Source: Ruminococcaceae bacterium UBA6857
GTDB lineage: Bacteria > Bacillota > Clostridia > Oscillospirales > Acutalibacteraceae
DNA length: 5,312 nt
Direction: 5' to 3'
Assembly: GCA_002451715.1 (NCBI GenBank)
Contig: DKDD01000081.1
Location: 2,161 to 7,472, forward strand
In this document: piece after piece, positions 1 through 5,312 of the stretch
How the letters are laid out: every line of letters begins with the position of its first letter
Position numbering within the stretch: position 1 is the first letter of the stretch
Position numbers and translations under genes: made by a program
Notes under the pieces: generated by a model
The model's input: only the letters and a program-made list of their open reading frames with translations
Database searches by the model: none
What the model was told of the DNA's origin: nothing

Positions 1-441
1 AGCTGCGCCTTTTGAAATTCTGCCCGAAAAGCGCAAACAACTTATAAATGTTACAAGAAGCAGAAAACGTATTATTGCATACGACCGCGGAATCGCATAC
101 GGCATTATTCTGATATAAATCCAGTCAAAGCACGTTGAAAGAAAACACGCGATTATTATTCTTATAAGTTCGCTTATTCCGGCATATGCCCAAACACTTG
201 TGTATAACCTAAAAAGTATAAAAAGAACAAGCGCGACGGCAGTGCTTACCGGTGCGGCATTGAGAAACGCCGAAAGAAAACCGGAAGCCGAAAGTTCGCC
301 GTAATCAAATTCAAAACGTACAAAAAGAGCGAGAAATCCCGCTGCGTTGATAATAACCGCATCAACAAGCATCATGAACACAGTTGCAAAACCGCCGCCG
401 AAAAACACCCTTTTCTTTTCACCAACAGTTGTTTTTTCCAT
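1..441 (-). CDS. Polysaccharide biosynthesis protein, CapD/FlaA1-type NDP-sugar epimerase/dehydratase, N-terminal part (partial)
   Basis: Only the first 147 residues are in the window; the frame is open to position 1, so the protein continues to the left. The ATG at 441 is preceded by GAAAGG with a long 12-base spacer. Four hydrophobic segments are visible at about residues 19-41, 63-79, 92-110 and 118-135. Between the second and third lies LYTSVWAYAGISEL, which matches the YxxxWRYAxxxEL signature of the membrane part of CapD/WbpM/EpsC proteins, with Ala replacing the usual Arg. IPRSYAIIRFLLL resembles the stretch that leads into the fourth helix of this family. In full-length relatives a cytoplasmic NAD(P)-binding Rossmann domain follows; it acts on UDP-sugars (4,6-dehydration or epimerisation) for capsule, exopolysaccharide or glycan precursors. 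That domain is outside the window, so the exact reaction cannot be given. The gene starts 44 bases after the peptidase-like gene and is probably in the same operon. Confidence 0.85.
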   Translation of the reverse strand, partial: MEKTTVGEKKRVFFGGGFATVFMMLVDAVIINAAGFLALFVRFEFDYGELSASGFLSAFLNAAPVSTAVALVLFILFRLYTSVWAYAGISELIRIIIACFLSTCFDWIYIRIMPYAIPRSYAIIRFLLLVTFISCLRFSGRISKGAA

Positions 442-485
442 CCTTAAAAATTACCTTTCACTTTTGTTTTTTCGCTAAAAACTTC

Positions 486-911
486 CTATCTTTTTGTTTT
501 AAAGAAACGAAGTTTATATGAAAGCCATAGAAGACTTTTGTTTGAAAAAGTTTTTCCGTTTCTTTCAACTTCTTTGCAAACGGCCAAAAGCTGATTTTTT
601 TCAACGGGTCCCTCAACCCGTGTCTGCGCGTCGCCGGAAAAATAAAACTTTTCTCCTTTTTTTCTCACAACGCGGTGCAAAACATATGCGCCGTTTTTTC
701 TCCGGTAAAAGACTACATCACCTTTTTTAGGCTCTTTTTCAATTTTTTGAAGAACTGCTTTGTCTCTTCCGTCTTCCAAAAAAGGCTTCATACTGTTTCC
801 TGTAACGGTCAGTGCAACCTTTTCTCCGCTTGACAGCTTATAAAGAATTATCTTCACAAGACCGTCATCGCTCAGTTTTTTTGTAAGTTCGTCAGCAGTC
901 GTTTCTCTCAA
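486..911 (-). CDS. S24/S26 family (signal-peptidase-like) protein, soluble form
   Basis: This is a 141-residue protein if the TTG at 911 is the start. That start is chosen because AAAGGAGG lies at 926-919 with a 7-base spacer. A longer reading from the TTG at 929 would place this ribosome site inside the gene. TGNSMKPFLEDG (residues 37-48) is the S24/S26 catalytic-serine box, with Ser40. KKGDVVFYR (62-70) is the usual following strand. VLHRVV (77-82) places His79 where bacterial signal peptidase I has its general-base Lys. FSGDAQ (91-96) supplies Asp94. This Ser-His-Asp pattern is that of the SipW/ER-type branch. Unlike true signal peptidases, there is no N-terminal membrane segment; the C-terminus (LLWLSYKLRFF) is at most amphipathic. 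The gene sits between a nucleotidyltransferase-like gene, which it overlaps by 20 bases, and a CapD-type gene. The family assignment is firm. Whether it is an active protease, and on what, is not known. Confidence 0.85.
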   Translation of the reverse strand: MRETTADELTKKLSDDGLVKIILYKLSSGEKVALTVTGNSMKPFLEDGRDKAVLQKIEKEPKKGDVVFYRRKNGAYVLHRVVRKKGEKFYFSGDAQTRVEGPVEKNQLLAVCKEVERNGKTFSNKSLLWLSYKLRFFKTKR

Positions 912-2136
912 GAGCTTTCCTCCTTTCAAAAATGTCGGAAGTCTCCGCCGTAATTTTATATTTTCTTAAAAGTTCGGTTCTTTCCTTTGCAATTCGAATG
1001 CTTTCTTGCGGCGTTCCGACGCCGTTCTTCTTGAAAAGTACCGAAATGATATACTTAAAAATGCGTAAAAACGCAAACCACGGATATAAAAAGCGAAACT
1101 TTTCAAGACTCGGATAGTTTTTCGCAAGACTTTTCATGCTCGGAAAAAGAGCGGAAAAAATTGAAAAATTCTTATTTCCATCGGCAACGGCGGAAAGTGT
1201 GATTCCGGCACTGTGAACACGCGAAGAATCGCTTTTTCCGTAAACGCCGGCGCAAAGAATATCCTCAAGAAGCGGCATTTCATTCATGTCGGTATCAAGA
1301 GAAGAAAACGCAATGTCAGTAAAGCCGAGATGCTTCACCGCGATGTTGACAATTCCCTCAAAAAAGACAGCAGCATTGATTTTTGAAAGTTCGCTTTCAA
1401 GGAGTGAAAAGTCAAGTTCGGCTTTGTATTTACGCATATAAACCGCAATATCGCAAACCTGCCTTATACCGAAGCCGCTGCGGATGAAATGCTTGAATGC
1501 ATGGCAAACAAGATAAAGCAAGCCGCTTTGAACTCCGAGAGTCAAAACCGGTGTATTTTCAATCATAACCATTTTTGAACCCGAAAAAGGCGAGGGAAAA
1601 AGCTCTTCAAGCTTTTTTCCGAGTTCACCGTTTTCAAAAAAGAGTGAGGTATGCGCTTCAAGCAAAAGCGAGGTTGAAGAATCAAAATATGCTTTTTCGT
1701 TTGCCCCCTCATTGCGAAGCACAAACGAATTTTCTTTCATCATGCGTTCGAACAATTTTTCATCTTCTTTTTTAATAAGCAAATCTTCATCGCCGGACGG
1801 GCGAAGCGAACCGTCTTTATAAAGTGAACGAAGGCACGCACCTTTTACGCATATGGGTTCAATGCCGTTTTTTGAAAGAGTGCGGCAAACAGAAAGAAAA
1901 CGTTCGTTTCTGATGCACTGGGAAGAATACGCGGCAAGTGCAAGCGATTTTCTTTTTTGAAAACTTTCTTCTTCGCCATAGTTTTTTGAAAGCACGTCGC
2001 AAACAAGCGGGAGAACGTTATGTGCATTTGCAAGAGAAAGAATTTTTTCAAGATTTTCTTTTGAGACAGAAACGTCGTCTTTTTTTTGAAAGTAAGCGGA
2101 AAGCACGGACAAAAATTCTTTTTCAAAGCTTTTCAT
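892..2136 (-). CDS. Nucleotidyltransferase family protein (NTP_transf_5-like)
   Basis: This is a 414-residue protein with an ATG start and AAGGGGAG 10 bases upstream. Residues 92-120 carry the hallmark of the uncharacterised family-5 nucleotidyltransferases: IEPICVKGACLRSLY, then LRPSGDEDLLI. They provide the Lys-Gly turn (98-99) and the G-D-x-D metal-binding pair (Asp116, Asp118). LLLEAHTSLFFE (157-168) fits the next conserved strand, with Glu160 and His162. A His-rich helix, VCHAFKHFIRSGFGIRQVCDIA (in two parts, 210-219 and 220-231), fits the family's C-terminal domain, where a His-x3-Lys-His pattern precedes 'DIA'. The helical N-terminus (1-90) and C-terminal basic tail match the usual length of about 350-420 residues. 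Members of this family are often found in surface polysaccharide and modified-peptide loci, but the nucleotide donor and acceptor are unknown. It is the first gene of an operon with its own promoter; the next gene overlaps its end by 20 bases. Confidence 0.8.
   Translation of the reverse strand: MKSFEKEFLSVLSAYFQKKDDVSVSKENLEKILSLANAHNVLPLVCDVLSKNYGEEESFQKRKSLALAAYSSQCIRNERFLSVCRTLSKNGIEPICVKGACLRSLYKDGSLRPSGDEDLLIKKEDEKLFERMMKENSFVLRNEGANEKAYFDSSTSLLLEAHTSLFFENGELGKKLEELFPSPFSGSKMVMIENTPVLTLGVQSGLLYLVCHAFKHFIRSGFGIRQVCDIAVYMRKYKAELDFSLLESELSKINAAVFFEGIVNIAVKHLGFTDIAFSSLDTDMNEMPLLEDILCAGVYGKSDSSRVHSAGITLSAVADGNKNFSIFSALFPSMKSLAKNYPSLEKFRFLYPWFAFLRIFKYIISVLFKKNGVGTPQESIRIAKERTELLRKYKITAETSDIFERRKALERNDC
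919..926 (-). promoter_or_regulatory. Shine-Dalgarno site for the S24/S26 peptidase gene
   Basis: On the minus strand the bases read AAAGGAGG, a near-perfect match to the 16S anti-Shine-Dalgarno sequence, 7 bases before the TTG at 911. The site lies inside the last codons of the upstream nucleotidyltransferase-like gene, where it encodes part of its ERRK. It decides the start of the downstream gene and suggests translational coupling. Confidence 0.8.
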
Positions 2137-2176
2137 TAATTAACCGCTCCCCTTTCAAAATGATTCAATCTGTATA

Positions 2177-2206
2177 ATTATATCATATGTCTTTGTCTTT
2201 TGTAAA
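2177..2206 (-). promoter_or_regulatory. Sigma-A-type extended -10 promoter of the nucleotidyltransferase/peptidase/CapD operon
   Basis: On the minus strand, TTTACA (2206-2201, one mismatch to TTGACA) is followed by an 18-base spacer and a perfect TATAAT (2182-2177). The spacer ends in TGA, giving the extended -10 form TGnTATAAT. Transcription would begin near 2170, leaving a leader of about 35 bases before the ATG at 2136. It lies just downstream of the VanZ terminator, so region C is a separate transcription unit. No operator-like repeat was recognised around it. Confidence 0.75.
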
Positions 2207-2260
2207 CCGCAAAAGCAGTATAACATCAGCGTTTTGCACAATTTATGTCGTTTTTTAGCA

Positions 2261-2290
2261 TCAAAAATGCCCGCATTATAGCTGCGGGCA
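2261..2290 (-). terminator. Intrinsic terminator of the VanZ-family gene
   Basis: A perfect 8-bp inverted repeat, TGCCCGCA (2268-2275) and TGCGGGCA (2283-2290), encloses a 7-base loop. On the minus strand it is followed by TTTTTGA, as expected for a Rho-independent terminator. The plus-strand direction lacks a T run, so it works for leftward transcription only. The TAA stop codon of the VanZ-family gene (2278-2276) lies in the loop, and its last codons form the upstream arm. Confidence 0.85.
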
Positions 2291-2785
2291 GTCGACTGTT
2301 GTCGTTTTTCTGTTTTTAATCTTTTTTGCGGCAAGGCAAACGAGCCAAGCGGCGAAAACGCCGAACAACGCGCCGACCGCGTCAACGCAGACATCGGAAA
2401 ACTGTCCGCTTCTTCCCTCAACAAAAAGCTGATGAAACTCGTCCGTCGCGGCATAGAAAACCGAAAAGCCGTAACCAAGAGCAAAAAAGCGAAATTTAAA
2501 GCCATAGCTTGCCGCAAAAAGAGCACACAAAAAGCCGAGCGCGGCAAACTCTGTCATGTGCGCCACTTTGCGCACAACAAAGCTCAAACTTTTCACGGTC
2601 TCGGTCTGTTCCTCTTTTGAAAGCGAAGAAAAACGCGAAACAAGCGTTTTGCAAAGCACGGTTATGAAACCGTCGCTTGTTTTATCCGATTCAACGGCCT
2701 TTTGCGCGGAAAAAGAAAAGATTGCACCCATGAGAAGCAATATCAACACTGCCGTAACTATTCTGAATACCGTGATTTTTTTCAT
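2276..2785 (-). CDS. VanZ family membrane protein
   Basis: This is a 169-residue protein of usual length for VanZ-like proteins. The first membrane helix (about 7-26) runs into FSFSAQ (23-28), the conserved 'FSxQ' element after helix 1. RKVAHMTEFAALGFL (72-86) is the conserved R-K-x-x-H segment that begins helix 2. A third helix is near 97-113. DEFHQLFVEGRSGQFSDV (115-132) followed by DAVGALFG is the strongest signature of the family. Helix 4 spans about 134-152, with a basic cytoplasmic tail. The founding member, VanZ of Tn1546, gives low-level teicoplanin resistance; chromosomal homologues such as this one are widespread and mostly of unknown role, so no resistance phenotype should be assumed. 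The ATG at 2785 has AAAAGGCGG upstream. The gene has its own promoter and terminator and appears monocistronic, although read-through from the upstream membrane gene is possible. Confidence 0.9.
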   Translation of the reverse strand: MKKITVFRIVTAVLILLLMGAIFSFSAQKAVESDKTSDGFITVLCKTLVSRFSSLSKEEQTETVKSLSFVVRKVAHMTEFAALGFLCALFAASYGFKFRFFALGYGFSVFYAATDEFHQLFVEGRSGQFSDVCVDAVGALFGVFAAWLVCLAAKKIKNRKTTTVDCPQL

Positions 2786-2831
2786 TATTCCGCCGCCTTT
2801 TCAACGTCTTTCAAAAACGTACATAATATTT

Positions 2832-2860
2832 ATTATAGCAAAGCGGCACGTTCAAATCAA
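2832..2860 (-). promoter_or_regulatory. Sigma-A-type promoter of the VanZ-family gene
   Basis: The minus strand shows TTGATT (2860-2855), a 17-base spacer and a perfect TATAAT (2837-2832). The -35 element overlaps the last codons and stop of the upstream membrane-protein gene (stop at 2854-2852). The start of transcription would be near 2825, about 40 bases before the VanZ ATG. The perfect -10 box and ideal spacing support it; the -35 box is only a four-of-six match. Confidence 0.65.
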
Positions 2861-3556
2861 TCCGTATGCAAAAATTGCAAGCGCCCTTTTTCTGTACCCA
2901 AATACGAACGGAATGAAAAAGAAAAACAGGCAAAGGATTTCAAGCGGAAAGAATTTTCTTTTGAGTTTCAGTAATGTTTCGGTTTTTCCGTCGATTTTTT
3001 GAACGGCGTTCTTTATCGACGAAAGCACCGTCTCTTCGCCACTTGAAATATAGATATATTCGCAAAGAAAAAGACACGATGAAAATTTAAAATAAAACCT
3101 TGCTCCGACATAAAACAGCGAAACGCAAAACGCAAACACCACGGCAAGTGCCGAAAGCGAAACGCCTTTTTTGCCGAAAGAAAGCAAGAAAAAGAACATT
3201 GCCAAAAACGGAAGAAAACACAAAAGAAAAAACGCGGCTTTGATTAAAATCAGCAAAAATTCAAGCAATGCACAGCCGAAAAACTTTTTTGCCCCAAACT
3301 CCCCTTTTTTCAAAACGCCGGATGAAAAGAACCGAAGATTGAAAGTCTTAAAAAAGCAAAAACACACAACCGACAAAGAAAAAAAGAGCAAGGCCGAAAA
3401 GAACATCGAATTTTTTATGCCGAAGAAAACGTCGAACCGACAAGCCGCAAAATTGAGAGCAAGAATCAATGCTGTTTCAAAAAACAAAAGGAAAAACGAA
3501 GAAACACGTTTTTCTTTTTGAAGCGACTTTGCAAAAGACAAAAGTTCCTTAAACAA
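2852..3556 (-). CDS. Multi-pass, phenylalanine-rich membrane protein of unknown function
   Basis: This 234-residue protein is not recognised with confidence. Hydrophobic segments lie near residues 18-39, 50-70, 94-127 (probably two helices), 133-152 and 203-221. Loops are Lys-rich, and Phe is exceptionally common. Between the last two membrane segments is a soluble stretch, with SSGEETVLSSIKNAVQKIDGK at 171-191. Its layout (ARFYF, a short hydrophobic run, 'E..S.K.A...I.GK', then a terminal helix ending FGY) recalls DUF975-type membrane proteins, but the resemblance is weak and is only an inference. There is no in-frame ATG near the start: an in-frame stop lies at 3565-3563. The first candidate is TTG at 3556, preceded by GGTGAT. 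A second is TTG at 3541, preceded by AAGGA, giving 229 residues. No clear promoter was seen in 3557-3613. It could be transcribed from a weak promoter or by read-through of the metal operon terminator. Confidence 0.75.
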   Translation of the reverse strand: MFKELLSFAKSLQKEKRVSSFFLLFFETALILALNFAACRFDVFFGIKNSMFFSALLFFSLSVVCFCFFKTFNLRFFSSGVLKKGEFGAKKFFGCALLEFLLILIKAAFFLLCFLPFLAMFFFLLSFGKKGVSLSALAVVFAFCVSLFYVGARFYFKFSSCLFLCEYIYISSGEETVLSSIKNAVQKIDGKTETLLKLKRKFFPLEILCLFFFFIPFVFGYRKRALAIFAYGLI

Positions 3557-3613
3557 AAAACATCACCGAAATAAGTTTTGGCAGCTTTTTGAAAAAATAT
3601 CTCGTAAAAAAGT

Positions 3614-3656
3614 AAAAAACGGAACTGTTCGTTTTTTTTGAACAGTTCCGTTTTTT
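3614..3656 (-). terminator. Strong intrinsic terminator of the metal-transporter gene
   Basis: A perfect 17-bp inverted repeat (3614-3630 and 3640-3656) has a 9-base loop. The core arms are CGGAACTGTTC and GAACAGTTCCG, flanked by A6 on one side and T6 on the other, so the hairpin could stop transcription in both directions. For the leftward metal-transporter gene the T6 run is followed by a second T-rich tract. The stop codon of that gene (TAA, 3657-3655) overlaps the outer A-tract of the upstream arm. Confidence 0.92.
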
Positions 3657-5312
3657 ATTTTGCCGCACTTTGAAGCGCGGAAAGATTACGGTACATCAGC
3701 GAAAGATAGGTTTCGCCGTTTTTAAAATCGTCCGCCGAAATAACATGGCAAGAATAGAGCGTTTCAACTTTTGCGCCAGTGCTTTCCGAAATTGATTTTG
3801 CAACCGAACCGGTGCTGAGGTCAATTTTGAAAACAACGGGGATTTTCTCTTTTTTAACCTTTTCGGAAAGGAAAGCAATCGTTGTTGGGTTTGCGTCGCT
3901 TTGCGCCGAACAGCCCGGAAAAGCCGCGTAAAACTTGAGCGAATATTCGTCGGCAAGATATTTAAACGGAAAACGGTCGCCGACAACAAAGTGTTTTCCT
4001 CTGTTTGCTTTTGAAAATTCTTCAAAAACATTATCAAGAGCGTTAAGTTTTGAAAGGTATTCTTTCGTCCTTTTTTCATACTCTGCTTTGTTTACTTCGT
4101 CACACTCGCAAAGTGCTTTTGAAATTGCAGCAACGATTCTTTCCGCATTCTTCGGCGAGGTCCAAACGTGTTCGTCATACTCTTCTTTCTCATGGTCATG
4201 ACCCTCCTCTTCGGTTTCCATGCCTTCAAGCGTTTCTTCTTTGAGGCTTTCGGTCACGTCCATCATGCGTATAACGGTAATTTTGCTTTGGTCAATCGAA
4301 GAAAGCATTGAATTCACCCATTCATCGCTTTCTCCGCCGCCGTAAATAAAGACATCGCATTGTTCGATTTTCATGATATCAGAAGCGGTGGGTTCAAAGG
4401 TGTGGCTTTCTTCGCCGGGAGCAAGAAGCATTGTAACTTCCGCATCGTCGCCGGTAATCTGCCTTGCAAAATCATACGGCGCAAAAGTTGCGGCAACAAC
4501 GCTTGTCTTTTCTTTTTCATACACTTTTACCGAACCCGTGAGCGGAACGGCAAAAAGCGCAAGCACAGAAATCGCCGCGATAACGACCGCAACAACCTTT
4601 TTAGCCTTGCCTTTTAGTCTTGATGAATAGAGCACCGCACGAATCAGCGAAAATACCGCAAGCGCAAAAATATTTATGCAGACAACACTTGCACCGGTCG
4701 GCGCTTCAAAGCGAATTGAAACAAGAAGACCGGAAAAAAAGCAGAGAACAGAAACCGCCGCACTTGAAAAAATAACACTTTTATAGCTTTTGCAAAGGCG
4801 CATTGATGTAATCGCGGGGAAAATGATAAGACTTGAAATGAGCAAAGCGCCCATCATTCGCATACCGATAACGATCGTGACCGCGGTCAAAGCGGCAATG
4901 AGCATATTATAAGCTCCGACCTTTGTTCCGGTCGCTTTTGAAAAACTTTCGTCAAACGTCACGGCGAAAATCTCGTTATAAAAAACCAGATACAAAACAA
5001 GAACGGCAATGCTCAAAACAACGCTCAGCGCAACATCGGCGTTGCTCATTGTGAGTATGCTGCCGAACATATAGTTATAAATATCTACGTTCATTCCTGT
5101 TGTCAGCGACGTTACCATTACGCCGACGGCAAGCGCACCCGTTGAAATCAGCGCAATTGCCGCGTCGCCTTTGATTTTTCCGCTTTCGCTCATTCTAAGC
5201 AGCAAAAACGCCGCAATGACAACAATAGGAAGCGAAAAATAAAGCGGTGCAATATTAGCCGCGCAGGCGATTGCAAGCGCACCGAAGCCGACATGGGAAA
5301 GTCCGTCGCCGA
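3655..5312 (-). CDS. Fused metal ABC transporter permease (ZnuB-like) and metal-binding protein (ZnuA-like), 5'-partial
   Basis: The frame is open to the window edge; 551 residues are visible, with roughly the first 30-45 missing (numbering here starts at the codon at 5310). Residues 1-230 form an ABC-3 family permease. They open with GDGLSHVGFGALAI, a conserved stretch of zinc/manganese permeases, and contain about six more helices with GMRMMGALLISSLIIFPA near 149-166. A basic turn (SRLKGKAKK) and a hydrophobic helix (about 237-259, ending LTGS) lead into a cluster A-I type metal-binding protein (about 269-551). Metal-ligand candidates are His303 in ESHTFEP and His381 in DEHVW, with a short acidic/His loop (GHDHEKEE, 370-377) between them. 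The usual third-His motif is replaced by VGDRFPFKYL. ATP would come from a separate ATPase encoded outside the window. The predicted role is zinc or manganese import across the cytoplasmic membrane, with the binding domain outside. The metal cannot be decided from sequence alone. Confidence 0.9.
   Translation of the reverse strand, partial: GDGLSHVGFGALAIACAANIAPLYFSLPIVVIAAFLLLRMSESGKIKGDAAIALISTGALAVGVMVTSLTTGMNVDIYNYMFGSILTMSNADVALSVVLSIAVLVLYLVFYNEIFAVTFDESFSKATGTKVGAYNMLIAALTAVTIVIGMRMMGALLISSLIIFPAITSMRLCKSYKSVIFSSAAVSVLCFFSGLLVSIRFEAPTGASVVCINIFALAVFSLIRAVLYSSRLKGKAKKVVAVVIAAISVLALFAVPLTGSVKVYEKEKTSVVAATFAPYDFARQITGDDAEVTMLLAPGEESHTFEPTASDIMKIEQCDVFIYGGGESDEWVNSMLSSIDQSKITVIRMMDVTESLKEETLEGMETEEEGHDHEKEEYDEHVWTSPKNAERIVAAISKALCECDEVNKAEYEKRTKEYLSKLNALDNVFEEFSKANRGKHFVVGDRFPFKYLADEYSLKFYAAFPGCSAQSDANPTTIAFLSEKVKKEKIPVVFKIDLSTGSVAKSISESTGAKVETLYSCHVISADDFKNGETYLSLMYRNLSALQSAAK
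4531..4602 (-). other. Internal signal-peptide-like membrane segment with lipobox-like LTGS at the permease/binding-protein junction
   Basis: This stretch encodes KKVVAVVIAAISVLALFAV followed by PLTGS. It has the layout of a lipoprotein signal peptide (basic start, hydrophobic core, lipobox), but the position of the lipidated Cys is Ser (codon TCG, 4533-4531). As an internal helix it would carry the chain from the cytoplasmic end of the permease to the outside, placing the binding domain extracellularly. That it derives from a former lipoprotein signal is inference. Confidence 0.6.

Noticed and set aside
518..730. Plus-strand 70-residue frame opposite the S26-like gene
   Set aside because: It is a shadow frame with low-complexity Phe/Lys/Arg content; the minus strand carries a clear conserved protein.
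2137..2260. Possible small RNA, riboswitch or leader peptide between VanZ and the nucleotidyltransferase-like gene
   Set aside because: The gap is short and explained by a promoter and a leader of about 35 bases with the ribosome site; no conserved RNA fold or short coding frame was seen.
2155..2547. A 130-residue minus-strand frame running through the VanZ gene into the intergenic region
   Set aside because: It is out of frame with VanZ, crosses its terminator and the next promoter, and has no recognisable features.
3171..3521. Plus-strand open frame coding a very Lys/Asn-rich 116-residue peptide
   Set aside because: It is the antisense shadow of the Phe-rich membrane protein (Phe codons read backward as Lys/Glu), has no ribosome site, and shows no domain.
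3557..3613. Possible promoter for the Phe-rich membrane protein
   Set aside because: The stretch is AT-rich, but no pair of -35 and -10 boxes with acceptable spacing could be found.
4360..4630. Two overlapping plus-strand open frames opposite the junction of the metal transporter
   Set aside because: They lie entirely antisense to a well-supported gene, with no family resemblance and no ribosome site.
4633..4635. A GTG codon that could start a separate ZnuA with signal peptide
   Set aside because: There is no ribosome binding site before it and no stop codon between it and the permease, so a single fused chain is the simpler reading; internal initiation is not fully excluded.

Overview
The window reads as a compact piece of chromosome from a low-to-moderate-GC Gram-positive bacterium. 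It is most likely a clostridial Firmicute, judged from the protein families, strong AAGG/GGAGG ribosome binding sites, frequent TTG starts and U-rich intrinsic terminators. This assignment is inference; no rRNA or marker gene is present. Every convincing gene lies on the minus strand, so transcription runs from high to low coordinates. No tRNA, rRNA, insertion sequence, CRISPR array or attachment site was seen, and no stretch longer than about 140 bases lacks a gene.

Region A (5312 down to about 3614) is the end of a metal-uptake operon. A single reading frame joins an ABC-3 family zinc/manganese permease (ZnuB-like) to a periplasmic-type metal-binding protein (ZnuA-like). The former signal peptide of the binding protein appears to survive as an internal membrane segment, with a lipobox-like LTGS in place of LTGC. 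A strong hairpin terminator closes the unit. The N-terminus of the permease, the ATPase and any Zur operator lie beyond position 5312.

Region B (3556 to 2261) holds an unrecognised phenylalanine-rich multi-pass membrane protein that has only TTG starts, followed by a VanZ-family membrane protein. VanZ has its own sigma-A-like promoter, placed over the end of the upstream gene, and a terminator whose hairpin contains its stop codon.

Region C (2206 to 1, running off the window) is a new operon behind a near-consensus extended -10 promoter. It encodes a family-5 nucleotidyltransferase-like protein, a small soluble S24/S26-type (signal-peptidase-like) protein with a Ser-His-Asp signature and no membrane anchor, and the N-terminal part of a membrane-bound nucleoside-diphosphate-sugar epimerase/dehydratase of the CapD/FlaA1 type. 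The last gene points to a surface polysaccharide locus continuing to the left of the window. The first two genes overlap and are probably translationally coupled. The substrate of this nucleotidyltransferase/peptidase pair is unknown, which makes it the least explained functional unit here.

No clearly new defence or mobile system is visible. The best leads are the permease-binding protein fusion and the anchorless S26-like protein next to the nucleotidyltransferase.
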